Notes under the pieces: generated by a model | The model's database searches: none | The model's input: the letters and a program-made list of their open reading frames with translations, nothing else | What the model was told of the DNA's origin: nothing | Shown: positions 53,857-62,633 of the stretch, one piece after another | Layout of the letters: every line of letters starts with the position of its first letter | Numbering within the stretch: the stretch's first letter is position 1 | Made by a program: the position numbers and the translations under genes | From: Geminisphaera colitermitum TAV2 | GTDB taxonomy: Bacteria; Verrucomicrobiota; Verrucomicrobiia; Opitutales; Opitutaceae | Direction of reading: 5' to 3' | DNA: 64,000 nt | Assembly (NCBI RefSeq): GCF_000171235.2 | Contig: NZ_ABEA03000060.1 | Location: forward strand, 53,140-117,139

Positions 53857-54524
53857 GTGGTCGTGATTGGTATTGTGCTGGAAATTTGGATACGATTGGA
53901 AATGGCGTTGTGGAGTTGTTTGAGACAGACCTCGGGCGTGGCCGTCTCCGTATCGACAACGAACGGAGCAGCGGTTGTGGAACCGGGGGGGGGGGGGGGG
54001 AGGGGCGGCGGTTCGAACGCCGAATCTCGTCCGGTGAACTGCCCCACTCCGCCGGCAGCCGCCCGCGCATAGAGGCCCTTGGGATCGCGGCGCGCACAGG
54101 TCTCGAACGACGCCTTGACGTAAACCTCAAAAAAATCGTCCACGCCGATGATCTCGCGCACGCGGGTACGGTTCTCGCGCAGCGGCGTGATGAATGAGCA
54201 AAGCACCACCAACCCGGCTTGGGCGAAGAGCTTCGCCACCTCGGCGACGCGCCGGAGGTTTTCCGCGCGGTCCTCGTCGGTGAAGCCGAGTCCACGGTTG
54301 AGGCCGGTGCGGATGTTATCGCCATCCAGCAGGTGCGTGGTGACTCCCTCCGCGAACAAGCGGCGCTCCAATGCGATCGCGAGGGTGCTCTTGCCGGAGC
54401 CGGAAAGCCCGTAAAGCCACACCACCAGTCCACGCTGCCGAAGCCGGGCCTCCTTTTCCGCCCGCGGAAGAACGCGGTCGAAAACGGGATAAAGGTGAGT
54501 GTCGAAACTGGCCACAGGGCTCAT
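53853..54524 (-). CDS. cysC: Adenylylsulfate kinase
   Basis: It phosphorylates APS to PAPS. The 223-residue protein has the P-loop LYGLSGSGKSTLAIAL, LLDGDNIRTGLNRGLGFTDEDRAENLRR, FITPLRENR and RDPKGLYARA-x(7)-FTGRDSAFE. After the last motif a G16 tract (53985-54000) encodes a Pro run (PPPLPPPPPG), where normal enzymes have a short loop, and the frame then resumes to the usual C-terminal helix. It is first in the operon; a cloverleaf-like leader lies directly upstream. Confidence 0.95.
   Translation of the reverse strand: MSPVASFDTHLYPVFDRVLPRAEKEARLRQRGLVVWLYGLSGSGKSTLAIALERRLFAEGVTTHLLDGDNIRTGLNRGLGFTDEDRAENLRRVAEVAKLFAQAGLVVLCSFITPLRENRTRVREIIGVDDFFEVYVKASFETCARRDPKGLYARAAAGGVGQFTGRDSAFEPPPLPPPPPGSTTAAPFVVDTETATPEVCLKQLHNAISNRIQISSTIPITTT
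53985..54000. repeat. G16 homopolymer in cysC
   Basis: The run encodes Pro in a loop near the C terminus. The frame is intact at 16; a change would remove the last helix and uncouple cysD translation. Confidence 0.95.
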
Positions 54525-54531
54525 TTGTTTA

Positions 54532-54617
54532 GTGAGTTGATAAACTTTGAGAAGTTAAAAGCTTGGCGCAAGCTCAAAATACCCCGACCAAAAGGGGAAT
54601 TAAAATAACCAACTCAC
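54532..54617 (-). ncRNA. Candidate cloverleaf leader RNA of cysCDN
   Basis: An outer stem GTGAGTTG / CAACTCAC (54610-54617 with 54532-54539) encloses three hairpins: CCCC/GGGG (54582-54597), AGCTTG/CAAGCT with a 3-nt loop (54560-54574) and AACTT/AAGTT (54543-54556). The structure ends 7 nt before the cysC ATG, so it covers the place of the ribosome binding site. It shows no tRNA T-loop and no known SAM riboswitch core. A sulfur-responsive cis element is an inference. Confidence 0.4.
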
Positions 54618-54698
54618 ATTCAACATGATATCGTAAAAAGAGAATCGCTACGTAAATTCCGATGTTGCACGGACGCCTCATTTACCGGGAGCGACGGA

Positions 54699-54710
54699 GG
54701 GGGGGGGGGG
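54699..54710. repeat. G12 homopolymer upstream of rpoZ
   Basis: Twelve G, 88 nt before the rpoZ start, in the divergent gap with cysC. The rest of this gap (54618-54798) shows nothing else clear. Confidence 0.9.
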
Positions 54711-54798
54711 CGGCGGCATCCAAGGAAAAACGCCTTGACCGTGATCGGCACGAAGCGTTTTCTCTCCAGTTCGCCTAATTTTATCTGATCCACGCACC

Positions 54799-54996
54799 AT
54801 GAGAGACGATTACCTGAAAGAAGCTCAAAAGGTCATTACCGACCCCAACCTGCTCATCAACGTGGTGTCGCGCCGCGTTAAGCAACTCCGCCGCGGACAC
54901 CGCCCGCTGGTTGAGTCCCTCGAAAAACTCGCTCCCGAGGACATCGCCCTGCGCGAAGTCATCGAAGGCAAAATCACCTACGAGGTGGCCGCCTGA
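54799..54996 (+). CDS. rpoZ: DNA-directed RNA polymerase omega subunit
   Basis: A 65-residue omega subunit that helps assemble RNA polymerase. The N-terminal NLLINVVSRRVKQLRRGHRPLVE matches the conserved helix that clamps the beta-prime C terminus, and IALREVIEGKITYE the next helix. It is short but within the range for the family. It is upstream of smpB on the same strand, and a terminator-like hairpin separates them. Confidence 0.88.
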   Translation: MRDDYLKEAQKVITDPNLLINVVSRRVKQLRRGHRPLVESLEKLAPEDIALREVIEGKITYEVAA

Positions 54997-55054
54997 CGCT
55001 TCCCCTTGATGGTTGTTGCCCAGACCTCTGGCCAATCCATCTTCATCCGATTCC

Positions 55055-55109
55055 AACCGTCATCCGGGACGCCCGCCTTTCAAAAGCGGCATTTCTGATG
55101 ACGGTTTTT
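55055..55109 (+). terminator. Terminator-like hairpin after rpoZ
   Basis: AACCGTCATC (55055-55064) and GATGACGGTT (55097-55106) form a 10-bp stem that runs into a T5 stretch, with a smaller stem inside the loop. This fits a Rho-independent terminator for rpoZ. Confidence 0.6.
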
Positions 55110-55161
55110 CGTTAACAACCGTAAAGAACCGGCGTTCACTCTGTCTCCCTCCCCTCCCGCC

Positions 55162-55635
55162 ATGTGCGCCGCCAAGAAAAAAGATACCAAACGCTACACG
55201 GAAGTCCGCAATGCCAAGGCGTTGCGCGATTATACCGTGGAGGAACGCTTTGAGGCCGGCATCCAGCTCAAGGGCACCGAGGTCAAATCCATCCGTGCGG
55301 GCCGCGCCCAGATCAGCGACGCATTTGGCCGTTTCGAGAAGGGCGAACTCTGGCTCTACAACGCGCACATCGAGGAATATTCCTTCGGCAACATTTACAA
55401 CCACGACGCCCGCCGCATCCGCAAGCTGCTCCTCCACAAGCACCAAATGCGCAAAATCGCCCAAGCCATGCAGGTCGGGGCGCGTGCGTTGATCCCGCTG
55501 CGCATGTATTTCAAAGACTCGCTCGTAAAAATCGAAGTGGCGCTCGGCGTCGGCAAAAAACTCTACGACAAACGCGCCGACCTCCGCAAACGCGAGTCCG
55601 ACATGGAAGTCAAAAAGGCCTTCAAATACCGCTGA
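55162..55635 (+). CDS. smpB: SsrA-binding protein
   Basis: The 157-residue tmRNA partner in ribosome rescue. RNAKALRDYTVEERFEAGIQLKGTEVKSIRAG, ISDAFGRFEKGELWLYNAHIEEYSFGN, and the basic C-terminal tail DLRKRESDMEVKKAFKYR are characteristic. The length is typical. It is 73 nt upstream of the helicase gene on the same strand. The tmRNA gene itself is not in the window. Confidence 0.96.
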   Translation: MCAAKKKDTKRYTEVRNAKALRDYTVEERFEAGIQLKGTEVKSIRAGRAQISDAFGRFEKGELWLYNAHIEEYSFGNIYNHDARRIRKLLLHKHQMRKIAQAMQVGARALIPLRMYFKDSLVKIEVALGVGKKLYDKRADLRKRESDMEVKKAFKYR

Positions 55636-55708
55636 CCCCCAAGCCCAAGGCGCGGATTCCCTTTGGGATTTGTCCTTTTGAGGATTTGTCCCTTTGAAGC
55701 TCCCGCTC

Positions 55709-57745
55709 ATGGATTACTATTTGGACAACCAGCCCCCTGCCGACAGCGCCGCGACAACTGCCGCCACCATCGACTTCGCCTACGAGCTTAACGAAGAACA
55801 ACTCGCCGCTGTCACCGCCCCCCCCGGTCCCCTGCTTGTCCTCGCCGGCGCCGGATCGGGCAAGACCCGCACCCTCACCTATCGCGTAGCCTGGCTCCTC
55901 GCCCAAGGCATCAAACCTTGGCAGATTCTCCTTCTCACCTTCACCAACAAAGCCGCCAAGGAAATGCTCCACCGCGTGCAGGACCTCACCGGCGTCGAAC
56001 CCGGACGCTTCTGGGGCGGCACCTTTCACTCCATTGGCAGCCGCATCCTCCGCATGCACGGTGACGCCATTGGTGTATCCAAAAACTTCACCATCCTCGA
56101 CGCCGACGACTCCGAAACCATCCTCAAACAAGCCGTCGAAAGCGCCGACCGACTCTTTTTCAAAAACAAAACCAACCCCAAACCCGGCCCCCTCCACTCC
56201 GTCCTCTCCCTCGCCCGCAACACCTGCCAGACCATTGCCGCCACCGTCGAAAAATACTTCCCCCAATACCAGGACATCTCCCAAAAATTCCCCGCCTTTG
56301 CCGACGCCTACCAAAAACGCAAACGCGAGCAAAACCTCCTCGATTACGACGACCTCCTCGAACTCTGGCTCGAACTTTTGAAAAAAGCCCCCGACGTCGC
56401 CGCCTACTTCTCGCACCGCTTCGAGCACCTCCTCGTGGACGAGTATCAGGACACCAACACACTCCAGTCGCAAATCATCGACCTCATGGGCGCGCACCAC
56501 CGCATCATGGCTGTCGGCGACGACGCCCAGTGCATCTACTCCTGGCGCGGCGCCGACTTCGAAAACATCATGACCTTCGAGACGCGCCACCCCGGCACCG
56601 TCATCCACCGCATCGAAACCAACTACCGCTCCACCCCCCAAATCCTCGCCCTCGCCAACGGCGTCCTCGAAGCACAACCCCGCGGACGCCACTTTGAAAA
56701 AGAACTCCGCGCCCACCGCTCCAACTCCCAAAAACCCTTTCTCGTCCAGGCCATGGACGCCCGCGAACAAGCCGAGTTTATCATCAAACGCATCAGCGGC
56801 CTCGTGGACGAAGGCTGCGCCCTCTCCGACATCGCCATCCTCTACCGCGCCCACTTTCAGGCGCTCGAAATCCAGGTCGAACTCTCCAAACGCGGTATCC
56901 CCTATCTCATTACAAGCGGCGTGAAATTCTTCGAGCGCCAGCACATCCGCGACCTCGTTGCCCTCCTCCAGTTTGTCTATAACCCCGGCAACGAAACCGC
57001 ATGGGCGCGCATTGCCTGCCTCCTCCCCAAAATCGGCGAAAAAGGCGCGGCCAAGATTCACGCCGCCGCCCGCGAACACGCCCGGCTGCTCAATCTCGAC
57101 CTCATTGACGCCCTCTCCTCCGACGACGTGAAAAGCAAGGTTTCCAAGGACGCCCGCGAAGGAAGCGACGGCGGCGAATGGGCGCACTTCTGCGCCTCCC
57201 TGCGCGAAGTCGCCGCCGCCATGCACTCCGACCCCAAGCCTGCCAAGGCCGTGGAACTCGCCATCGACGGCTGGTATGGCGACTACCTCAAGGGAGCCTT
57301 CGCCGACTACACCGAACGCCTCGACGAGTTGAAAGCCCTCATCACTTTCGCCCAGCGCCACGAGGACATCCACGAAATGCTCGCGCAGATCACCCTCCTC
57401 AACGGCGAGACCAGCGACCGCAAAGTCGAGCCCGACGCCGACGCCATCCGCCTCACCACCGTCCATCAGGCCAAGGGACTCGAATACGCCGCCGTCTTTC
57501 TCATCAACCTTGCCGACGGACTCTTCCCCCTGCGCCGTTCCATTGAAAACGGCGACGAAGAGGAAGAGCGCCGCCTTTTCTACGTCGCGGTCACCCGCGC
57601 GCGCGACGAACTCTATCTTTGTGTGCCCAAGATCGGCAGCCGCCCCGGCCCCAACGGCATGATGCTCACGCCCAGCCGTTTTCTGGCCGAACTGCGTCCG
57701 CACCTCTACGAACCCCTGCGCATCAAACGCCACTACGGCTGGTGA
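55709..57745 (+). CDS. UvrD/Rep family superfamily 1 DNA helicase
   Basis: A 678-residue ATP-dependent 3'-5' helicase for repair or replication. The motifs are in order: Q-motif ELNEEQLAAV, motif I LAGAGSGKTRTL, Ia TFTNKAAKEM, II VDEYQDTN, III GDDAQCIYSWRGAD, IV IETNYRST, V LTTVHQAKGLEY, VI LFYVAVTRARDELYL. The overall length is close to PcrA/Rep/UvrD. ATG 55709 (MDYYLDNQ) is preferred to a TTG 15 nt upstream. It converges on metY across a repeat. Confidence 0.94.
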   Translation: MDYYLDNQPPADSAATTAATIDFAYELNEEQLAAVTAPPGPLLVLAGAGSGKTRTLTYRVAWLLAQGIKPWQILLLTFTNKAAKEMLHRVQDLTGVEPGRFWGGTFHSIGSRILRMHGDAIGVSKNFTILDADDSETILKQAVESADRLFFKNKTNPKPGPLHSVLSLARNTCQTIAATVEKYFPQYQDISQKFPAFADAYQKRKREQNLLDYDDLLELWLELLKKAPDVAAYFSHRFEHLLVDEYQDTNTLQSQIIDLMGAHHRIMAVGDDAQCIYSWRGADFENIMTFETRHPGTVIHRIETNYRSTPQILALANGVLEAQPRGRHFEKELRAHRSNSQKPFLVQAMDAREQAEFIIKRISGLVDEGCALSDIAILYRAHFQALEIQVELSKRGIPYLITSGVKFFERQHIRDLVALLQFVYNPGNETAWARIACLLPKIGEKGAAKIHAAAREHARLLNLDLIDALSSDDVKSKVSKDAREGSDGGEWAHFCASLREVAAAMHSDPKPAKAVELAIDGWYGDYLKGAFADYTERLDELKALITFAQRHEDIHEMLAQITLLNGETSDRKVEPDADAIRLTTVHQAKGLEYAAVFLINLADGLFPLRRSIENGDEEEERRLFYVAVTRARDELYLCVPKIGSRPGPNGMMLTPSRFLAELRPHLYEPLRIKRHYGW

Positions 57746-57761
57746 GCAGGCGGCGCTTTGC

Positions 57762-57890
57762 GCCGAACATCCAACATCGAACGCCGAACATCCAACATCC
57801 AATGATCGAACCGCGCTGACGCGCCAGTGGTTTTACTTGGACGTTGGATGTTGGATGTTGGACGTTCGATGTTGGACGTTCGGGCCGCAG
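57762..57890. repeat. Inverted repeat of the CCAACATCGAAC family between the helicase gene and metY
   Basis: Tandem 8-10-nt units (GAACATCCAACATC) on the left and complements (GATGTTGGACGTTCG) on the right flank a short loop. The right arm runs into metY and encodes its last 19 residues. Another half copy lies in recF (61061-61099). Confidence 0.9.
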
Positions 57891-59200
57891 GCCCGCGCCA
57901 GTGCCTGCTCCAGATCGGCCTGCAAGTCCTCGAAATCCTCGATGCCAATCGACAGGCGAATGAAGTCCGGCGACGTGCCCGTTGAAAGCTGCTCCTCCGG
58001 CGTGAGCTGGCTGTGCGTCGTGCTCGCCGGGTGAATCGCCAGCGACTTTGCGTCGCCGATATTCGCCAGGTGCGAGAACAAGCGCAGCGACTCGATAAAG
58101 CGCCGCCCCGCCTCAAACCCGCCCTTGACGCCAAAGCCCACCAAACCGCCGTATCCGCCGCGCAGATACTTTTTGGCCGCGGCGTGATTCGGGCTCGATT
58201 TCAGTCCGGGATAATTGACCCACGCCACGCGTGAATCCGCCGCAAGCAACTCGGCCACGCGCAACGCATTCGCGCACGTGCGCTCCATGCGCAAATGCAG
58301 CGTCTCCAATCCCTGCAACATCAACCACGAATTGAACGGCGCAATGCACGCCCCCATGTCGCGCAGCAGTTGCAGGCGGATCTTCATTGCAAACGCCACG
58401 TTGGCCCCGCCCGTTCCGTCAGCCGTCGCGCCGAACGCCTTGAACGCGTCCCAATGCACCAGCCCGTGATAGCTTGCATCCGGCTGCGTGAAGCCGGGAA
58501 AACGACCGTTGCCCCAATCAAAATTGCCGCCGTCCACAACCATGCCGCCGATCGACGTGCCGTGACCGCCGATGTACTTCGTTGCCGAATGCACGACCAC
58601 GTTGGCCCCCCACTCGATCGGACGATTCAGCCACGGGGTCAGACAGGTGTTGTCGATGATAAGCGGCACACCCGCTTCGCGTGCGATTTTGCCCACCTCC
58701 TCAAACGGGAAAATATTGAGCGCCGGGTTCCCCAGCCCCTCGCCATAAAAAGCCTTCGTGTTGGGCCGCAGAGCACGCCGGAACGCATCCGGATCACCCG
58801 CATCCACAAACGTCACCTCAATGCCCAGGCGCGGCAGCGTGTTGTGCAACAACGCATAGGTGCCGCCATAAAGCTGCGCAACCGACACGATGTGATCGCC
58901 CGCGCCAGCGATGTTGAGAATCGCATTGGTGATCGCCGCCTGCCCGGACGCGTGCGCCAGCCCCGCCGTGCCGCCTTCGAGCGCCGCCACACGCTGCTCA
59001 AACACATCGCTCGTCGGGTTCATGAGGCGCGTGTAGATGTTCCCCAGTTCCTTCAGCGCGAAGAGATTCGCGGCGTGCTCCGTATCGCGGAACACATAAC
59101 TCGTCGTCTGATAGAGCGGCGCCGCGCGCGACCCGGTGACAGGGTCCGGCACCTGGCCGGCGTGAAGGGCTTTGGTGCCCAAACCGTAAACGTTGTTCAT
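57833..59200 (-). CDS. metY: O-acetylhomoserine aminocarboxypropyltransferase / cysteine synthase
   Basis: A 455-residue PLP enzyme that joins sulfide to O-acetylhomoserine, giving homocysteine. [32 protein letters not shown] begins the family fold; [13 protein letters not shown] and [17 protein letters not shown] (PLP Lys) form the active site; [20 protein letters not shown] is the normal end. The last 19 residues ([16 protein letters not shown] type) are encoded by the intergenic repeat. It links the cysCDN sulfide supply to methionine. Confidence 0.94.
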   Translation of the reverse strand: MNNVYGLGTKALHAGQVPDPVTGSRAAPLYQTTSYVFRDTEHAANLFALKELGNIYTRLMNPTSDVFEQRVAALEGGTAGLAHASGQAAITNAILNIAGAGDHIVSVAQLYGGTYALLHNTLPRLGIEVTFVDAGDPDAFRRALRPNTKAFYGEGLGNPALNIFPFEEVGKIAREAGVPLIIDNTCLTPWLNRPIEWGANVVVHSATKYIGGHGTSIGGMVVDGGNFDWGNGRFPGFTQPDASYHGLVHWDAFKAFGATADGTGGANVAFAMKIRLQLLRDMGACIAPFNSWLMLQGLETLHLRMERTCANALRVAELLAADSRVAWVNYPGLKSSPNHAAAKKYLRGGYGGLVGFGVKGGFEAGRRFIESLRLFSHLANIGDAKSLAIHPASTTHSQLTPEEQLSTGTSPDFIRLSIGIEDFEDLQADLEQALARACGPNVQHRTSNIQHPTSK

Positions 59201-59231
59201 GGGATTTTTCCTAAGATTTGATTAACTTGCT

Positions 59232-59309
59232 GGAGGGCGGGTCTCCTGACCCGCCAGACGCGGCGAAGCCGCGCCCTTCCGGAATGGCGGGTCAGGAGAT
59301 CCGCCCTCC
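59232..59309. repeat. Inverted repeat between the aminotransferase gene and metY
   Basis: Arms starting GGAGGGCGGGTCTCCTGACC (59232-59255) and its complement (59286-59309), with GCGGCGAAGCCGCGCC in the loop. It is the same family as 15429-15601 and 61548-61654. Confidence 0.92.
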
Positions 59310-59315
59310 GTTGCT

Positions 59316-60182
59316 TTAGATTTTCGTTCCATCCACCACGACGTGGCGGTGAAACACCTCCAGCACACGCTTGGTGATCTCGCCCGGTTTGCCCGGGCCA
59401 ATGACGCGGCCATCGAGTTTCACGACCGGCACCACCTCGGCGGCTGAACCGGTAAGGAAACACTCGTCGGCATTCCAGATGTCGTAGCGCGTCAGATTGA
59501 CCTCGCGAATCGGCACATCGATCTCCCTGGCGATGTCGAAAATCGCATCGCGCGTGATCCCCTTGAGCGCCCCTTGCGAAGCCGCGGGAGTGAGGATCGC
59601 GCCCTTGTGGACGATAAAAATGTTATCGCCTGTGCACTCCGCCACATAGCCCTGATCGTTGAGCATGATCGCCTCCAGGCACCCCGCCTGACGCGCCTCA
59701 ATTTTCGCCAGGATGTTGTTGAGGTAGTTGAGCGATTTGACCATCGGAGGCAGCGCCGCCGGGTTCAGCCGGCGCGTCGCCACGGTCACGAGATTGAGGC
59801 CATTGACGTAATGTTCTGGCGGATACAGCGAAATTTTGGCCGCGATGATGATGATCGACGGTTTGGGGCAGAGCCACGGGGAGAGCCCCAGATCGCCCAC
59901 ACCGCGCGTGATCACGAGCCGGATGTAGCCGTCGGTCAGGTTGTTTTGGCGGCATGTTTCGCATGTCGCCTCGGCGATTTCTTTGCGCGACCACGGCAGA
60001 TCCAGCAGGATGGCCTTGGCCGAGTATTCGAGCCGTTCGAGATGCTCTTCGAGTCGGAAAATATTCCCCTGATAAATGCGAATCCCCTCGAAGACTCCGT
60101 CTCCGTAGAGCAGACCGTGATCGAACACGGAAACTTTGGCATCCGCCTGATCGACAAACTTCCCATCAAGGTAAATTTTCAT
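59316..60182 (-). CDS. ilvE: Branched-chain amino acid aminotransferase (class IV PLP)
   Basis: A 288-residue fold-type IV aminotransferase, last step of Val, Leu and Ile synthesis. KVSVFDHGLLYGDGVFEGIRIY, RLVITRGVGDLGL, SLNYLNNILAKIEAR (the Lys-Ser-Leu-Asn-Tyr segment with the PLP Lys), EAIMLNDQGYVAECTGDNIFIV, and FLTGSAAEVVPVVKLDGRVIGPGKPGEIT are the family landmarks. A D-amino acid aminotransferase of the same fold cannot be fully excluded. It is 115 nt upstream of metY on the same strand, across a repeat. Confidence 0.92.
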   Translation of the reverse strand: MKIYLDGKFVDQADAKVSVFDHGLLYGDGVFEGIRIYQGNIFRLEEHLERLEYSAKAILLDLPWSRKEIAEATCETCRQNNLTDGYIRLVITRGVGDLGLSPWLCPKPSIIIIAAKISLYPPEHYVNGLNLVTVATRRLNPAALPPMVKSLNYLNNILAKIEARQAGCLEAIMLNDQGYVAECTGDNIFIVHKGAILTPAASQGALKGITRDAIFDIAREIDVPIREVNLTRYDIWNADECFLTGSAAEVVPVVKLDGRVIGPGKPGEITKRVLEVFHRHVVVDGTKI

Positions 60183-60355
60183 TCCGTTGACGCTAAAAAC
60201 CCCCGCTCAAGTTTGTCGAGCCTGCCCTGCGTGCCGGCCCATAAAGGCTGCCGCATGATTTTTCCCAAAAGAGGGCGCATTTCCGTATCCGATGCGAAAG
60301 GATTGGAAACCGCCTCTCCCCTGCCTTCTGATCTCCGGCGTCTCTCTTGACCACC

Positions 60356-61483
60356 ATGCGCCTGCGCCGGATCACACTGCAAAACTTCAGGAACATCGCC
60401 TTCGCCGACCTCGCCCTCGACGGACGCCTCCAGTTCCTCGTCGGTGCCAACGGCCAGGGCAAAACCAACCTCCTCGAAGCCGCCGGCTTCGTCACCGCCC
60501 TGCGCTCCTTTCGCACCACCGACGCCCGCATCCTCATCCGTCAGGGCCAGCCCGAAGCCGCCATCGCCTGCGAATTCGAGCACGAACACCTCGGCTCCAC
60601 CCGCCTCCTCATCAAACTCCGCACCGACGGCAAGGAGGTCTGGTGCGACGGCGAACGCATCTCCCGCCTCGCCGATCATCTGGGCCGCTTCCCCACCGTC
60701 GTTTTTTCCTCGCAGGACCAGCAACTCGTCCGCGGCGCACCCGCCCTCCGTCGCCGCTGGCTCGACCTCACCCTTTCCGCCACCGATCCCGCCTATCTCC
60801 GCGCCCTGCAAACCTATCACCAAGCCCTTGCCGGTCGCAACAACCTCCTCAAACGCCAGGCCCCCCCCCCCCAGCTTGCCGCCTTCGAACACCCCCTCGC
60901 CGCCGCCGCCGCCGAACTCTCCGCCAAACGCACCGCCGGCATCGCCGACCTCGCCCAACACGTCACCACTGCCTACGCCCGCATCGCCGACCACGCTGAA
61001 CCCACCGACATCGCCCTCCGCGCCGACAATGCCACGCCCAGCGCCGGCGAACCTCCTCCCTTGGATGCTGGATGTTCGGCGTTGGATGTTGGACGTTCGC
61101 AGCGTGCCTGGCTTGCCCTCTTCGAGCACGCCCGCGCCCGCGACCTGCAAATGCGCACCACGCTCACCGGACCGCATCGTGACGACCTGCTCCTCCGAGT
61201 CGGCGGACGCTCCGCGCGCGACTACGGTTCCGAAGGCCAGCAACGCTGCCTCGCCCTCGCGCTCCGCCTCGCCCAAGTGGAATTTTTCCGCCACAAAACC
61301 GGCCTTGAACCCATTCTCCTCGCCGACGACGTCCTTGGCGAACTCGACCCCGCCCGCCGCCGCCGCTTCTGGACCTCGCTTGGCGACACCCGTCAAGTCA
61401 TCGCCACCGGCACCACCCTCCCCGACACCACCCTCGGCCACTGGCAACTTTATCAAGTCACCGAAGGTGCCGTAACAATTTAG
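60356..61483 (+). CDS. recF: DNA replication and repair protein RecF
   Basis: A 375-residue SMC-like ATPase that helps load RecA at gaps. [15 protein letters not shown] and Walker [15 protein letters not shown] start the protein, [13 protein letters not shown] and [19 protein letters not shown] follow, and the C terminus has [10 protein letters not shown], the signature [18 protein letters not shown] and Walker [18 protein letters not shown]. Two intrusions: a C12 tract (60861-60872) coding Pro, and a repeat-derived segment [13 protein letters not shown] at residues 236-248. Both keep the frame. ATG 60356 is chosen over a TTG 9 nt earlier. Confidence 0.94.
   Translation: MRLRRITLQNFRNIAFADLALDGRLQFLVGANGQGKTNLLEAAGFVTALRSFRTTDARILIRQGQPEAAIACEFEHEHLGSTRLLIKLRTDGKEVWCDGERISRLADHLGRFPTVVFSSQDQQLVRGAPALRRRWLDLTLSATDPAYLRALQTYHQALAGRNNLLKRQAPPPQLAAFEHPLAAAAAELSAKRTAGIADLAQHVTTAYARIADHAEPTDIALRADNATPSAGEPPPLDAGCSALDVGRSQRAWLALFEHARARDLQMRTTLTGPHRDDLLLRVGGRSARDYGSEGQQRCLALALRLAQVEFFRHKTGLEPILLADDVLGELDPARRRRFWTSLGDTRQVIATGTTLPDTTLGHWQLYQVTEGAVTI
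60861..60872. repeat. C12 homopolymer in recF
   Basis: It encodes Pro at the tip of the coiled-coil region ([11 protein letters not shown]), in frame. Confidence 0.95.
61061..61099. repeat. CCAACATCGAAC family repeat within recF
   Basis: The segment TTGGATGCTGGATGTTCGGC and what follows match the arm of the repeat at 57762-57890. It is translated in frame. Confidence 0.85.
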
Positions 61484-61547
61484 CCCCGCCTGTAATCTTC
61501 ACGCCGGAAGCGTGACACCCCCGGAATCCCTTGATGTTCATCCCACC

Positions 61548-61654
61548 AAGGAGGGCGGGTCTCCCGACCCGCCAGACGCGGCGAAGCCGCGCCCATCCGG
61601 AATCGGAATGGCGGCGCTTTGCGCCGTCGGCGGGTCAGGAGACCCGCCCTCCTT
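61548..61654. repeat. Inverted repeat between convergent recF and the endonuclease/phosphatase-family gene
   Basis: The arms AAGGAGGGCGGGTCTCCCGA (to 61572) and the complement (61629-61654) enclose small palindromes (GCGGCGAAGCCGCGCC; GCGGCGCTTTGCGCCG). It may act as a bidirectional terminator. A C8 run (61673-61680) follows. Confidence 0.92.
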
Positions 61655-61685
61655 AGCCGTGGCGCTGGCGCGCCCCCCCCTCCCC

Positions 61686-62627
61686 TCACTTCCACCGCAA
61701 CTCCACCGCCACCGGACGGTGGTCGCTCGCCACCAGCACACCGGGCGAATCAACCACCCACATGCGCACAACAGCCGCCGCCAGCGCCGGGGACACAAGG
61801 ATGTTGTCCACCCGCGAATACGTTTCCTCGCGGGCATAGTAGTGCGTCCACGTCTCGCCCCGGCTGTCGGTCGCGGGAAGAAGGCGGGCAATCTCCGTGT
61901 TGCCGCGCTTCAACAAGGCCCGTATCGGTCGACTCGATACAACATCGTTGCAATCACCCGCGATCAGGAAACGCCCCCCTCCCCCTCCCGTCGCGGCGGG
62001 ATTGGGAAAACGCTGCAACACCCGGTTGCGAATCGCCTCGGCTTCCTTCGCCCGCCACGTCGCGCTCTCCGGATCGTCGGGAAACGTCGTGAGCCGGCTT
62101 TTCAGATGGAGCACAAAAAGCGTGACGCGGCGATTTGTTGACAATCCCTCTCCCGATTCCGCCCCCGGAGCCTCGACACTCACCTCCAGCAATCCGCGCG
62201 ACACCGGCGTGCGTCCGTCACGATAGGCAAAATCCATGTCACTATGCTCGCGCACCTCACGCAGCGGAAGGCGCGACAACACCGCCAGTTGGCGCACCGG
62301 ATCGGCGCCCGCCAGCACATGCGCGTGCGGATACACGCACCCCTCGCTCTCCAGATCGCGCTGCAATTCGGCAAGATGCCCCCCGGAGCCCATCTCTTGA
62401 AGCGCGATCACATCGGCGTCGATCTGACGAATGACGGCGCGCAAGGCGATTTTCTCCGCCTCGGGCTTCGGGTAGTCGGGACGAAACTTGCCATCGATCC
62501 GCCGGTTCACCGGCAGGTAATTGCGGATGTTCCAAGTGGCGACAGTGAGCGTGTCCTTTGTATCCGCAAAGACAACACACGCCACGAACACGAAGATCGC
62601 GGCCAATATGGATTTCCTGCAACGCAT
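61686..62627 (-). CDS. Exported endonuclease/exonuclease/phosphatase family protein
   Basis: A 313-residue exported hydrolase. Signal peptide (1 to about 21, SILAAIFVFVACVVFA), then the EEP fold: TVATWNIRNY, DVIALQEMGS (metal Glu), LFVLHLKSRL, FLIAGDCNDV (Asp/Asn), YSRVDNILVSP, and the catalytic SDHRPVAVEL with Asp-His. It could cut DNA or dephosphorylate sugars or lipids outside the cytosol. A run of Gly (TGGGGGRFL) stems from interrupted C runs near 61975-61990. It precedes the M48 gene's downstream end by 6 nt on the same strand. Confidence 0.87.
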   Translation of the reverse strand: MRCRKSILAAIFVFVACVVFADTKDTLTVATWNIRNYLPVNRRIDGKFRPDYPKPEAEKIALRAVIRQIDADVIALQEMGSGGHLAELQRDLESEGCVYPHAHVLAGADPVRQLAVLSRLPLREVREHSDMDFAYRDGRTPVSRGLLEVSVEAPGAESGEGLSTNRRVTLFVLHLKSRLTTFPDDPESATWRAKEAEAIRNRVLQRFPNPAATGGGGGRFLIAGDCNDVVSSRPIRALLKRGNTEIARLLPATDSRGETWTHYYAREETYSRVDNILVSPALAAAVVRMWVVDSPGVLVASDHRPVAVELRWK

Positions 62628-62633
62628 CTTGTT

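Noticed and set aside
54532..54617. A tRNA gene, suggested by the cloverleaf shape
   Set aside because: There is no T-loop consensus, no fitting anticodon stem and no acceptor geometry; a leader RNA fits better.
55622..57802. An open frame of more than 700 codons on the - strand opposite the helicase gene
   Set aside because: It mirrors the codon positions of the helicase, has no domain, and the helicase motifs on the + strand are complete.
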